A DNA stretch of 64,000 nucleotides from Nepenthes gracilis (lineage: Eukaryota > Streptophyta > Magnoliopsida > Caryophyllales > Nepenthaceae). Shown here piece by piece: positions 10,512 through 21,919 of this stretch. How positions within the stretch are numbered: the first letter of the stretch is position 1; each line of letters opens with the position of its first letter. The translations under genes and the position numbers were made by a program. The DNA lies in assembly GCA_033239525.1 (NCBI GenBank), contig BSYO01000031.1, forward strand, positions 4,049,793 to 4,113,792. The letters run 5' to 3'. The notes beneath the pieces are model-generated. The model was not told the DNA's origin and did no database searches. It saw only the letters and a program-made list of their open reading frames with translations.

Positions 10512-11222
10512 TGTTGCGTTTTATGAATTCGAGTTGTCTTACGGATTAGGGAGTCGCGAATCGGATTTTCACGCAGGGTCGATCTAATGTAGATTCGATC
10601 TTCATAACCTCGAATCTGAACCCTACGCAACATAACTGAAAACGAAAGGTCAGAGAACGGTCGGAATCGCTTCTACCATATATTCTCCGACGTTCAAATC
10701 AGATATCATTCCAAGAAAATAAAAAGATATAAAGAAGATGTATAAATACATGTAACAATAGATTGAGCGTTCGGGTACACCCGGAAAAAGGGCGACTTAG
10801 AGATGCATCCGACTGAGTGATGACTTAAAGGTATAGAAGGTGGGCCTCTGGATTGAAGGGAGAGACCTCTAGAAAGAGGATAAGTCTTCTGGGATTGAGG
10901 GCTGGATTCTTTGGATAGAGGGTTGGCATTTCCTCTATTTTCTCTTTATATTCTGGGGCCTCCTTTCTTTGCTGGGTGGAAGGCTTCTAGGAAGGACTAG
11001 TGGCCAGGGTCTTCCTTCTAGATCCTCCTTCCCCTCTCAACTAGATCGAAGAGATATTTATAGAGGTCAATAGCGGTTCGATTACCCTTATCTAGTTACA
11101 ATCGCCTTGAACAGGATAAGATGAAATGGTTATACTGTTCTGATCGGTTACACGTGAATTGAGCCGTCAAATATATTAGTTTGCTTCGATTTTCTTTCTG
11201 AGCGGATTTATCAAACTTATCA
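10512..11222 (-). repeat. G1 3' LTR
   Basis: In plus-strand view it runs TGTTGCGTTTTATG ... AAACTTATCA, directly followed by CTAGCCCCTC, the complement of the polypurine tract. Its first about 150 bp align with the LTRs at 17965, 20851, 25236 and 30911 (CGGATTAGG, CAACATAA..., AAATCAGA.ATC). It is shorter than the opposite LTR (711 against 1074 bp), so the two have diverged by indels or are not an original pair. Confidence 0.75.
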
Positions 11223-11235
11223 CTAGCCCCTCACG
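11223..11235 (-). other. G1 polypurine tract
   Basis: On the minus strand GCGTGAGGGGCTAG abuts the LTR start TGATAAG. G2 has the same motif with GGGGGGCTAG at 21823-21832. Confidence 0.7.
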
Positions 11236-11757
11236 CTGGGTAGTTCAAAATTTTAAACCCCTGACATGCTTTTGATGGAATGTTGCTTGTAGATCTAGAT
11301 TTGTCAACTTGCCATCCTTTGGAAATAATTGGCCAAGGTGTCAGCGGGTTGTGCTAGAAGGCAGAGTTGAAGTGTTACATCTGCTAGTCTCTTGTTCCTT
11401 ATAGAAAGGGGTCATGGCTTGGATGAGATATGATTGCCGTCTAAACCTTGCGACTATCATTACCGAGTTTTGGCACGTGTGTCTGACTAGTCATGCTCGC
11501 TACTACAAGGAGGAAGTCGTTGCGCTGAAAAAGGTTGGTTGCCAGTTAGACTTTGGGGCTATGCTGCCGGGCTTTTGCTGGTCTAGGCCGTCGTCCGCAT
11601 GTACCCGTCGACGCTCAATCCTATTAAAGGACATCGTAACTTTCATGCATTTGGACCTAGTCCATTGACCATTACAAACTGATAGTGCTCGTCCCTTCAG
11701 GAGGAAATTGTCGCACACATGCTAAAAAAGCCCCCTAAGGTTTTGACTTTGACAGCG

Positions 11758-12107
11758 TATGGGCCACTCAATGATGGGATCGAGGTTCAAATCCGACCTC
11801 ATATGGGCCGCTCAATGATGTAACCAAGTTTCAAAACCTGAACTCTTCTGGGCTGCTCGGTGATATAACCGATTTTTAAAATTAGATCTCTTCTGGACCG
11901 CTTGGTGATATAATCGAATTTCAAAATCCGACCACTTCTAGGTCGCTCGATGATGTGATCGAGTTTTTAAATCCAATCTCTTCTAGGCCGCTCGGTGATG
12001 TAACCGAGTTTTAAAATCCGACCACTTATAGGCCGCTCGACAATATAATTGAGTTTCAAAATCTAACATCTTTTGGGTTGCTCGGTGATATAACCGAGTT
12101 TTGGTAA
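11758..12107. repeat. 45-bp tandem repeat, about 8 units, in G1 3' internal region
   Basis: Units follow the pattern GGGCCGCTCGGTGATATAAC followed by CGAGTTTCAAAATC and a pyrimidine-rich end, with a period close to 45 bp. Diverged units occur at the same relative position in G2 (about 23378-23525). Tat-type elements often carry such arrays between the coding region and the polypurine tract. Confidence 0.85.
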
Positions 12108-12414
12108 TAGGTGAATAAAAATTCACCAGACTTAGGGGCATTTTAGGTCGCTCAAAAATATGTAATGATATGTGAGCCCTTGTATAAATAGATAAAATGA
12201 TTATATTATTAATTAAACTTGATTCAAGCAAGCAGATGCATGCAAAACTCACCTGGATTCATCTTGGAGTCGTTGTTGGTATTCGAGGCCTCGGGAGCAT
12301 TAGTTCTACGGTCAATGCTTTATTCGTCGGATTTATGCTGACTTGGGCCCTTATTTGTTATTGACATCATCTAGGGGATATTTGAGGACCCCTTTCAGTC
12401 CTAAAGGGACTGGC

Positions 12415-12690
12415 TCAATGCCCTATGTGTGAAACCTCTTTACGGATGGCTAATAGTTTTTTGACTGAGTGGTTCCTAGGTTTCTGCAGGATGGGCTTAT
12501 GATCAAGATCGAGCTTCAACTTTTGAACCATTACTCCAGCTAGTATCCCCAGCATGTCGATAAGAGTCCATCTGACGTCGGCGTTTTGCTTGAGAAAGGT
12601 GACGAGCTGGTCAAGAACAAGCCCTGGAATGGAGCTACTGACGTGTACGCATTTCTCTGACTTACTGGGGTCCAAAGGAATTTTATTGGT
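12415..12690 (-). pseudogene. G1 protease-RT linker and RT N-terminus
   Basis: A minus-strand frame of about 86 codons reads the linker that precedes RT in Tat-type gypsy polyproteins: IPLDPSKSEK, QNADV, a degraded DMPGI-like DMLGI, then the RT entry KLKLDLDHKPILQK and IRKEV. It ends at a stop (12415) exactly where the finger region of RT should continue. The RT catalytic core, RNase H and integrase are not found anywhere in G1. The upstream protease part lies beyond solo LTR 2, at 15880-16100. The residue of frame that is open suggests modest age, but the protein could not function. Confidence 0.75.
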
Positions 12691-12764
12691 TGACTTCCCT
12701 GATTGAGCGTGCTACAGGGTAGCCTCGTCTTAGAAGTTAAGGTCTCCAATCGATTGGCTTGGTC

Positions 12765-15287
12765 TGTAATGACCCGAGCTCGGATCCCCGAATCCGACCC
12801 GGACCGTCACAATGAAAGTTTCGAATCATTCGAAATTATCAATTACATGTCATCAAGCAACTTAAATGAACTCGATACTATCATTCAAACCACCATGAAT
12901 AATCATCATAAATGCATCATTAAATAAATATCCATAACAATAATAAATAACTTCAATAAATGATGTCGATATCCAAAATTTCAATCATCATAATAAAAAT
13001 CTTATAAATGTCGAATAGTAACAGAACTAACAAAAACCTTAAATCTCTGTCCAGGGAGCCTCGATCTCTGAGATCACCTCTACTTAGAGTCTACACAATA
13101 AAACACGATCTCTTTTATTCTACTGTCAACCTGTCTATTATGGAGCCAATAAAATACAAAAGTGAGTCGAATGCCCGACAAGTAAAAATAATCAACAATA
13201 GATGAGTATAATAAAACATCTCGAACGATCAAACAATGAATAAAATTAATAATAATAGGTGATATACCAACTGCTGTCCGAGATTTAACAACAAGTTGGG
13301 CCTACAACCCCGAAGCCATATGAACAATTGGATATCAAGAAGTAATATAGATTTCATCGAATCTGATCATCTGCTCAATACGATGTCACAACTGTATGAA
13401 TGACAGAAATCTCCATGGACTTCATTCTATCATAGTGAACCAAATGCTGCGTATTTATGTCCTCAATGGCTGGGTAATGCAACGAAGTTATCCATAGTAT
13501 CCAACTACCTCTACAGTCCTCCCAGAAGTTATATCCGTAGTCTGCTGATACCACATCCGATATCTCTCGCCAATGATATCTCAGATATCATCATTTACGA
13601 TGGTCACTAGGTTATAATTATGCCTCTTGACTCACTGTACGAGATAATAAGAATTTGATGATCATCTCAATTTGAGGTCACCACTGTACGATATAATAAT
13701 AATCTCCTTGGACCCTATTCTACCATAGTGAACCAAATGCCGTGTATTTACACCCCAAAAGGCTGGGTAATACAACAAGATTATCATGGTACCCAACTAC
13801 CCCTACAATCCTCCCAGAGGTTGTACCCGTAGCATGCCGATACCACCCATGATACCCCTCATCAAATGATATCCCAGATATCATCTCCTACGATGGTCAC
13901 TAGGTTTTAAGTATCCCTCCTCAATATCAACGATTTCAACTTCCGGAATGGAATCGGTATTGAAAAAGTACAGATTACTATACGGTCCCACAGACTCTCA
14001 TTCGTCCGGATACCGTAGAGTCTTCGTACACTCTCCTTTACTTATCCATAGAGTGCCAAAAGTTATATGCACGCCACCAAGGTAAAATAATCACATAACC
14101 GATTATTAGCATTTCAAGCTTATCAACACACATGCATAAGTTCATATAACATGTTCTACCACAAATATGTATAAATATTCATATAAATGTTCCAATCTAT
14201 ATATATATATATATACACATATACACCCACACACCTACTCACTGTGCACCGTATACACACTGTCACACCCACACACCCACCATGCCCATGCACACACAAT
14301 AGCCACACCACTTACCCTCACGCCCGCATATAGCGCACCCACACCTCTGGCCACACCCACCGCCCGTTTGCTCACACAACAACCGCCGCCCAGTGCACAT
14401 GCCAGCCCATATATATGCGTATACCGTCTTCCATGCTAGGCTATACACCATTTCATCCAGCCGCGTAAACGGAGCACGAGGCTCTGTTTTCTCACCATTT
14501 TAGCTGGCTAAGAAAAATAGAGCAGGAGGCCCTATTCCCGTATCCATTTTCTGATTCCCACGGATAACAGAGAGAAGTTTAATTCTCATTACTCAACAAG
14601 TGAACTAATAAATTGTAAAGCACAAATTCATTATTTGTCAAGCGCTCGATTCATGTACTCTTCGGTTCATCGTACCGAAATCAAAATCCCTCAAACAAAG
14701 CATTCTCCTCTGTTTCTTTTCCCGATCCAATCTTACATACAATTTCCACACACATCACTAATTTAATAGCATACAATGAATTTAGAGAGAGGAGAACAGA
14801 TTGGTAGCAAAATACAGAAGAATTACTTTCCAGAGAAAGAAGTTTTACTTGCCTCAGTTTCGTGTTCTTCGTCCGGCAACGATGGCGGCGATACAAATCA
14901 GCGATGGCGGAAACACCAACCAATGACGGCGACTTCGACTGCAGAAGTGGCGGCTTTGGCTCTACTCACGACGGCGATTAGCAATGGTGACGGCGAGGAA
15001 CTGAGGCGACGACCACATGGCTAGGGCTTCCTCTCTCGACTTCCTTCCTCCCCCCTCCCTTCTCACCTCTGTCTTCTATAAATAGTGAAGGGGATAAACA
15101 CGTCTAGGGTTTCACTGGTTTCCATTTGGGCGTCGATTTCCTTCCCTCTCCCACCGCCACAAATCACACCCTCCCTTTTCCTCCTCCTCCTTTCATTCTC
15201 CCTTTCTTTTCTTTCTTCTTTTTTCCTCCTTTCTCTTCTTTCCTTTTCTTTTCTTTTCTTTTTCTTCTCCCGTTTATTTTTCTTTCC

Positions 15288-15331
<44 letters not shown>

Positions 15332-15877
15332 ACTACTACTACGTTTTAATATTTATCATTAATAATGATTATTATTATTTTAAATAATAATTATTATATC
15401 ATAAATATTATTATATGTATAGTTATTTCATATATGTTTATATGTTTATTTATCTCTAATTAAAATCTTAATTAATTATTTATCTAATAATAACACTTAA
15501 AATTTTAATATAAATTTCTACTACTTTGACCCATCTTCAATTTTAATTTTATAATTATATTTTAAATTACTAAATTCTAATAAACTAAAATTCATATAAA
15601 TTAAATATATAATGATTTTCTAGTTTAATTAGACTTATAATTAAAATAACTCAATCGATCATATTAATTACTCTAAACTAAATTAAATAATCAAAATACC
15701 CAAATTCAAACTATTAGTTCAATTTAATGGTTTAAGTATCTAAACCTAATTCAATTGTTGAAATACTTTAGAATCATATTTGAAGCCTAATTATAATATT
15801 CTAAATCCAAAATAAGTACTAAAATAATTATTAAATTTAACTAGATAATTTACAAAAAATATATTTGAAACATTACA
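12765..15877 (+). mobile_element. Solo LTR 2 (same family as solo LTR 1) nested in G1 pol
   Basis: A 3113-bp block starts TGTAATGACC and ends GAAACATTACA, giving a perfect 7-bp terminal inverted repeat (TGTAATG/CATTACA). It interrupts the G1 reading between the protease tail (15880-16100) and the RT start (12690-12415). Flanks are TGGTC and TGGGG, an imperfect duplication. Inside are two diverged copies of a 300-bp stretch (about 13380-13620 and 13680-13915, both containing CAAATGC.GTGTATTTA and CTGGGTAAT.CAAC), an AC-rich tract (14210-14410), a leader with CAGTTTCGTGTTCTTC (14855), a CT-rich tract and a TTA microsatellite. No protein-coding domain. Confidence 0.82.
15287..15331 (+). repeat. 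(TTA)n microsatellite inside solo LTR 2
   Basis: About 15 uninterrupted TTA units follow a CT-rich tract, in the same position as in solo LTR 1. Confidence 0.9.
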
Positions 15878-15879
15878 TG

Positions 15880-16130
15880 GGGTCATTGGAGCGACTTGGG
15901 ACAAGTAGTATGTCCGACCCATTACCTAATCTCCCAAAACTTTTCCAATGACACACGATGTCGGAAACTTCATCTTTAGATATGAGATTGACGTGACTAC
16001 CTCGAAAGCGGTTGGGCATGGTCATTTCAAGATTGCGTTGTGGGTAGGCGGAAGGTCAATGACTAAGAATATGAGCATCTGAAAAGCTGTGCGTGGGTAT
16101 GTTCAATGGGCCTCATTTGGCTCTTTCTCA
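15880..16130 (-). pseudogene. G1 protease, C-terminal region
   Basis: Minus-strand reading gives FLVIDLPPTHNAIL followed by TAFEVV, YLKMKFPT and GKVLGD, which corresponds to the region after the protease active site in Tat-type gypsy elements (consensus-like VVD.P..YNAILGR...KFPT). One in-frame stop replaces the residues after NAIL and another follows GD. The reading continues on the other side of solo LTR 2 at 12690. The catalytic D-S/T-G part is too degraded to place. It is a non-functional relic whose interest is that it proves the position of the nested insertion. Confidence 0.65.
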
Positions 16131-16439
16131 TCCCAAGCTTAATGAAAGTATCAAGATACAACAAATTATAAAGTTTTCATTATCAACAAAAATTATTTCA
16201 GTTGGTAGTCTATAGTATCATCTGAAATAAGAGCAAATACAATCGAAGGGTCAGAATGAGAGGTCATTACATGCGTCATATCGTCGTCACTAAAACTACA
16301 GATATCAGGCCTAACCCCTATCCTCAACTTCTTGTTGCTGGAAGCGTTCTTTGAGCGGTCTGGGGCATTGCCCTTAGTCGGCTTGGTTGTTGGTATATTA
16401 ACAATTCCGGCTGTTACTCGATTCCTCAGCTGCTCCTAT

Positions 16440-17977
16440 GGGTCTTCCTTTACTACCATAGGATCCTATCTCGGGTTTTGTAGGAACCTTGTCAGATGTC
16501 CCTGGCGGATCAAGTCTTCAATCTCCCTTACAGAGTCCAACAGTCCTAAGTTTCATGACCCGAAGATCGGTAGTAGTGGCAGTATTTGGTCTGATCCACT
16601 ACCTCTGGGTTCTTCGTCACCTTAGGCCATTTCAAGAATTTTTTATCCCGAATTTATATCAGGATATTGGTATGCTTGTCAGTAAGGAGGGTTAGGTCCT
16701 GCAGTCGTATTTCTTTCTAGGGACCTGGTTCCACCTGTAACTACTTGTAAGGTCCTCGGGGATGATAGTCATTCCCATTCCTTTTCTTCTCATTTGTTGG
16801 CTTCTTCGGTGGCCGATCAGTGCGCTTTGGGCACTTCACTTCATTAGCCTCTTCGATCACTATATAAGCCCAAACGATCGCCTTGGCCTCTCAGAAAGTC
16901 AAGAGGGTTCGATGGGTCAGGTTCTTAAAGAAGTTGCCCAACTCCAGCGAGACAATGAAAGCGTTGAGCTTCACTTGGTGGGTGAGCTCGGATATCCTTC
17001 ATGCCTTGACATGAAGCAAGCCAAGAAGAGCTTCATTGTCACCCTAGAGCCACACGGTTACTTCACCTCCCTTCGACTGAAAACAAACTGGGATAGAAAG
17101 TAATCGACAAGCTCCGCGAATGTCCAAATAAAATTCTACTCAAGGTTGTAGAACCAAAGATGAGCGTCCCCTTTGTGAGGGTTAACAGGAAGCACTTACA
17201 CATGGCGACCTCGCCTAGTCCCTGGAAGCTTTGTAGCGTGCAGAAGTGGTCCCAGTGGTCCATTGGATGGATACTTCCATCATATGGCTCGAGAGCCGAC
17301 ATCTTGAACTTGTGGGGGTGCGGCTACGCGTGAATCTCTACAACGAAAGGGGACTTCCTAAGGTTTGAGGTCCTCCCACTAGCATCGCCCCTAAAGACGT
17401 GTTGCCATATTTTTTCCACCTTCCCCTTCATGCGAGAGGTGGATGCGACCTTCGTAGCATTGAGGAAAATCATCAACTCTAAGTGGTTTAGAGAGGGGCG
17501 CGTTGCTGTGTGGCTCCCAGCTCATGGTGGCCGAGTGTTATAGGAGGCTTCTTCTTGGGCTAAGGGCCTTCGGTTGCTACGGGAGTAACGAGGGTTCCAC
17601 CACTCAGAGCTTTCATTACTTGTCCTGTGATTTGGATAACCCTCCGATCGCGTTCAAGCCTTATTTCTCAAGGCCTTCGAGGCCCCAGCATTGTCAGGCC
17701 ATGGGATCTTTTCAACTAGAGGCTTAGATTTTTGGCTCTTCTTCGTAGAAACCAATACTTGTGTTGTGGAGGCAAGTGCCCCCAGTCGCTGCCCGTCCAG
17801 ACAGCTACTGATCATCTGGAGCATTTTAAATACATCTCCCATCTTGGCTTCCAGCATGTGAGCATCAGGCTCGAGATGCTCACCCACATAGCGACTTGCA
17901 GAGGGGTCATCGCCTTGAGTGGCGGTGTCCCCGGGCGGCACATTCGTCCCACAAATGGAACCAATGATGCCTTCCAT
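16440..17977 (-). pseudogene. G1 gag (capsid/nucleocapsid), broken
   Basis: The minus strand carries a gypsy gag. An N-terminal frame runs from 17977 to a stop at 17654. The capsid start LEPYDGSIHPMDH (17302 downward) has the conserved MCKCFLLTL stretch, and a C-terminal capsid part NFFKNLTHRTLLTF then EAKAIVWAYI..EEANE lies at about 16970-16840. A degenerate zinc-knuckle-like YCHYYRSSGHET-DCWTL is near 16590-16540. Several stops and frameshifts separate these pieces. Gag packages element RNA into particles. If the ATG at 17977 is used it lies 13 bp inside the LTR edge, which is unusual, so translation may have begun further in. Recognition of gag is firm; exact limits are not. Confidence 0.75.
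17947..17964 (-). other. G1 primer-binding site
   Basis: The minus strand reads TTGGTTCCATTTGTGGGA directly after the LTR end GGCATCA. It resembles the TTGGCGCCGTCTGTGGGA-type sites of Tat-like elements. G2 has TTAGCACCGTCTGTG at the same place. Confidence 0.6.
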
Positions 17978-19038
17978 GATTTGAGTTATGATTCGGATTA
18001 GAAAATCACTCGATCTTTCACTACGGATCGAATTAAAACGAGTCCGGTCTCCATCTCTATTAATCTGAAACCTGTGCACCACAAATTATATATAAGAGGT
18101 CAGAAAATTTATGAGACTCACTTCCAAATTTATTCTCCAATACTCAAATCAGAAATCCTTTCGAAGAATAGGAAGTTGTAAGGAGAATGTAAAAGAATGC
18201 GATGACGCACGTATTGGGGAAAAGTGAGAGGAGGGCTGAGCTCCAATTATGTGTTCAACAGGGAGTGGCTTAGAAAGATGGACGATTGGGCTCCATTTCG
18301 TTGCATGTGGTCAATGGCTCACTAAGATTGACCTCAAAAAGTGGCTCGCTAGATGTGCACTCAGGGAGTGGCTCATTAGGTTTGCATGCATGAGTGCCTT
18401 ACTAAAAGTGCACTTAGTAAGTGGCTCACTAAATATGGAGATGGAGGGAGCTTTATTTTCTCAGAGCTCTTTTCTCTTACTCAAGTGTAGCCTTGACTAA
18501 GAATCGTTCAATCCCCTGTTCTGTGAAAGGAGAGAAGATTTATAATGCTTCACGGAAGAGTCTTTGGCGCCAAGACTGGTGACAGGTATTCCGCCTGGAT
18601 TCACATGCTATTAGGGCGTTGACGGGAGCCACTGTGTCATATGTCATCTTATGACAGTGACGTGACCGTAGTTGATAACGATCGACAAGGGTCAAGCTGC
18701 TTTTTGCATGGGTTGGCTGGGCTGCTGTTGGTCGGTGAGCTCAGTGGTTCCCACGGTTGACCGCCATCACCATTGGTTGGAAACTATTATACCGGCATCT
18801 TCTGCACTATCAAACTCCTATTGATGAAGTAGATGATGGATTTTGCTATAGTTGGCTGAGTTGCAAAAGCTATTCCCTAACCCTGGCTGTTGCTCCTCCC
18901 TGCGCTTGTTCGTAGCAGGTGGGCTTGTAGGACGATTCTTAGGCCTTGATTCGTATTGGGCTTTATAGGTTAGTGGGTTGGCTGTTAGATCAGTCCACAT
19001 GGTGACTGGATCGTCCCACGGCGTGACGGGACCCATCA
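17965..19038 (-). repeat. G1 5' LTR
   Basis: In plus view it runs TGATGCCTTCCATGATTTGAG to GGGACCCATCA. Its beginning aligns with the 3' LTR at 10512 (TGTTGCGTTTTATG.ATTCGAG...CGGATTAG). A run of GTGGCTCACTA-type subrepeats lies at about 18300-18440. The right limit could be 19073 (GTGCATCA). Confidence 0.72.
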
Positions 19039-20123
19039 AATACGTATTTCCAGAAGTAATATGATTGTGCATCAATTAAAGTGTTGCTCTCATTAAGACA
19101 CGACCATTATACAAATTTTATAATAATTAACAGTTTACCGTTTGACATTTAGTGATTGTAATTTGGCTATTTTTGATCCATTCAAAATTTGTAGAATGTG
19201 TTTAAGATATAAAAGTATTATAGATAAACATATTTTAAAAAAATAGTGCCCGAAAATTTTTTTTTTCAATATACTATCATAGATGAAAATTATTGGTTTG
19301 GTGCACTTATAATTTTTTTATAAATATATTTTTATTTTAAATAAATATAAAATTTTAAAAATTATTTCAATTGATCATTTGTATATAATTAATAACTTTT
19401 TATAGAAAATTTTTGTTAAATATATAGTTAAGTAATATTTTTGTGTGAGATATTATTATTTTTAAAATATCTTATATTTTTTGATAAATTTTATGTATAT
19501 ATGTATTTTTAGATAGAAAATATTCAAATAAGATGATTCCATTTGGATTATGAACAGACACAGTATGATGTTTGGCCCGAATGATTAGATTGTCCAATTC
19601 GATCGGATTAGATTTAGTAGTTATAAAATTTTATTTAAACCTGACCGTATTATATAAATTATTGAAAAAGGTAACTTAGTCATAAACGTCTTCAAAGGTT
19701 CACCCCATATTTACATCTTCTCACTCTTTTGAATTTTTCAAATTTTGAAATTATGATCATCGCTTGTGGTAAATTATTTATCTCATTACTATTATCTCAT
19801 TGACCATATCAATTTCTTAGAATATAAACTTTAACCTCCTCCTACCCCTTTGGCGATTATTTATTCAAAATTTAACCATTTTTTTAATTTTTAAAATATA
19901 ATTCAATTATAATTATTTAATAACGATCAATATATAAAGAACGCCCTCTTCCAAATCCCCATATTCTTCTGTGGTTTCAGCCGCCTCACTTTCTGCTGCA
20001 GTTAACTACGACCGCTCTCATATACTCTCTCAGTTATTAATAATCTCCCATTTCCATTCTCCCTAATCAGTAAACGCCGCCCAACCAAAACCACAGTGAC
20101 TTGAAAGCAAATTTCCTACAGCC
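19039..20123. other. Second copy of the A/B duplication: upstream flank of pseudogene B
   Basis: 19187-19640 is a diverged direct copy of about 5420-5880. 19860-19945 retains part of the MITE core (ATTCAATTATAATTATTTAA), and 19975-20110 copies the promoter region of gene A. The TRIM of copy 1 is absent here, so it inserted after the duplication. Confidence 0.7.
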
Positions 20124-20535
20124 ATAGCTGGCCTTACGCAGTTAGCCGTCATCTTTATCTCTCTCTCCTTATTCTTCCTCTTTGCTTTCCTCGCCAGTAT
20201 ATTTTAGGAGGGGAATTTCCGGCGACCCAGCTCAACTGCCGGCGAAGTCCCGTCTGTCCTCCAACGGCCCTTCCAAAAAGGTCCGACGTTGCTCATCCAG
20301 GAAGACACAGTCCGGCATCGAGTCGCCTGGCGCTCCTGAGAATGTGCCTAGTGTAATGCCGGAGAACGTTCCCCACGGCTTTAGGATGGTGGACGTTTCA
20401 GAGTTCTGTCGTCTTCCTAATTTCTCGGCTAAAATCAATGAAGAAGAGAGGGAAGGGAGAGAGTTCGCCTGGCCTTTACACAAAGGATGGAAGAATGTTA
20501 TTATTATTATTATTTGGTTTCTTTACAAGGCTTAG
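20124..20535 (+). pseudogene. Family copy B: pseudogene of gene A
   Basis: It is collinear with gene A at about 80% by eye. The start codon is ATA (20124) where A has ATG. The membrane segment VIFISLSLFFLFAFLA is intact, but a deletion then creates a TAG stop (about 20205) and shifts the frame. A second frame from 20182 carries the linker, the patch SKKVRRC, SPGAPENVP, and the conserved FCRLPNFSAKINEEERE block almost unchanged. A later shift replaces the tail by translation of an ATT microsatellite (20500-20514). The cysteine cluster is reduced. The downstream AATAAA survives. Three independent lesions make this a dead copy, derived from the same ancestor as A by duplication of the whole locus. 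Confidence 0.85.
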
Positions 20536-20850
20536 GACGCCAATAAATGTATGATTATTCCATATGCATGACAAAATATGTGAAGCTTTTAATCTGAATT
20601 GGAGCAAAATGTAAGATTAAAATTTTGATTTACTATATCAAATATTAATTACATGTATGTAAACCGAATATATAAATAAATTAATAACTAAAATACTAAC
20701 ATTCTTATATAAATAATTTATACCAATTGTCTAAATTACTGTTAGTATTTTACTAATTTAAATTTCTTAAATATTTAATACTCTTTAATAATAACATATA
20801 ATCAAAATATTAAGTCTTAAGAATTCAAAATTTGAAATTTATATATATAT
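20536..20850. other. Downstream flank of pseudogene B (duplicate of gene A 3' flank)
   Basis: AT-rich. It shares GGCTTAG..., AATAAA, ATATGCATGA and GAAGCTTTTAAT.TGAATTGGA with 8484-8570, and the homology continues to the G2 insertion at 20851. No gene. Confidence 0.65.
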
Positions 20851-21822
20851 TGTTGCATCTCGGGTCCCTGGTTATTGTACGGATTAGGAAACCTTCAAAT
20901 TTTCAGTTGCGAGTCGATCTGGATCAGATCCGATCTCCGTCGCTAATAACCTAAAACCTGCACAACACAAACCACAAATAAGAGGTTAGATGACAACGGG
21001 AGGCTATCCCCCGTTGACACTTTGATGACTATCCTCCGTTGACACTCCAACGTTCAAATCAGAAATCTTCCGTAATAAACGGATGAATGCACGTTTAAAG
21101 GTAAATGTGACAGGAATGCAAAGATGTAGCGATGAGGGGAGTGTGAGAGGGATGTATTGGGAGGCTTCTCCACGAATGCGCCCGACAAAGGGGCAGTTTA
21201 GAGATGCACCCGCGGAGGGTTGCTTAGAGGTATACTTTGTAGAGGAGCGGCTTAGAGATGCACCCGCTGAGGACGGTTTAGAGGTACGCCCGGCATATTG
21301 GCGGCTTAGAGGTGCGCCCGTTGAGGGCGGTTTAGAGGTGCGCCCAGTAGAAGGGCGACTTAGAAGTGCGCCAATTGATGGCGGTTTAGAGGTCGCCCGA
21401 CAGAGGGTGGTTTAAAGGTGCACCCGGTAGAGGGGCAGTTTAGAGGAGAATGACTAAGCTGCCTCAGTGAGTCAACATCCTGGTTACCTGAACGGAGGGT
21501 TAACTCTTAGACAGCAAGCTCCTATCTCCAGGGCGAAGGACTTGTAACTCCAGGACGGACTGCTCCTAGTAGGCAGGGCTCCTAGGACAGAAAGGCTAGT
21601 AATGACTATGCCCTTCTTCAAGCTATATGGAGCCTTATGGAGCTTTTTCGAACTTCTCTAACATGTCCTTCAATTCTTAAGGGTACTTGCTTTTATAATC
21701 AGATTTGTAAATGAACTATTCCTCTAATAGTAATGTAGGACTTTTACTTTGAAAGAATAACATTGGATTGTGAGCTTGCTGCGGGGCCTGACCCATTAGA
21801 CCCGTGGTTACTGGACTCATCA
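20851..21822 (-). repeat. G2 3' LTR
   Basis: 972 bp, in plus view TGTTGCATCTCGGGTCCC to GGTTACTGGACTCATCA, directly followed by the complement of the polypurine tract. It matches 25236 onward over the first about 590 bp. Confidence 0.85.
21176..21447. repeat. 27-bp minisatellite in G2 3' LTR
   Basis: About ten units of the form GAGGTGCGCCCGGTAGAGGG followed by CGGTTTA, with two alternating variants (GTAGAGGGGCGGCTTA and GTTGAGGACGGTTTA types). Confidence 0.85.
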
Positions 21823-21832
21823 CTAGCCCCCC
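21823..21832 (-). other. G2 polypurine tract
   Basis: GGGGGGCTAG on the minus strand, immediately before the LTR start TGATGAGTCC. Confidence 0.75.
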
Positions 21833-21919
21833 ATGCCTGCGAACCGAATGTTTGGCCTTCGGCATGTTCATGATGGGACGAGACTGGTCATGTTGTCCCC
21901 TCAAGTCTGAACTGGATTC

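Larger units (their letters stand above)
10512..19038 (-). mobile_element. G1: Ty3/gypsy element, Tat-like lineage, pol mostly deleted
   Basis: On the minus strand the order is 5' LTR (19038-17965), primer-binding site, gag, protease C-terminal region, start of RT, tandem repeats, polypurine tract and 3' LTR (11222-10512). RNase H, integrase and most of RT are missing. Solo LTR 2 sits between the protease tail and the RT start. The gag and protease-RT linker motifs (LEPYDGS, YCHYYRSSGHET, LDPSKSEK, DHKPILQK) are of the kind found in Tat-type gypsy elements. Flanking bases are GATAG left and AATAC right, not a clean duplication, so the exact right end (19038, possibly 19073 at GTGCATCA) is uncertain. 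Confidence 0.82.

Noticed and set aside
14167..14451. Frames in the AC-rich tract
   Set aside because: Low-complexity (CA-rich) part of solo LTR 2.
10507..19043. Target duplication for G1 (GATAG left, AATAC right)
   Set aside because: Only the central ATA agrees; not counted as a duplication.
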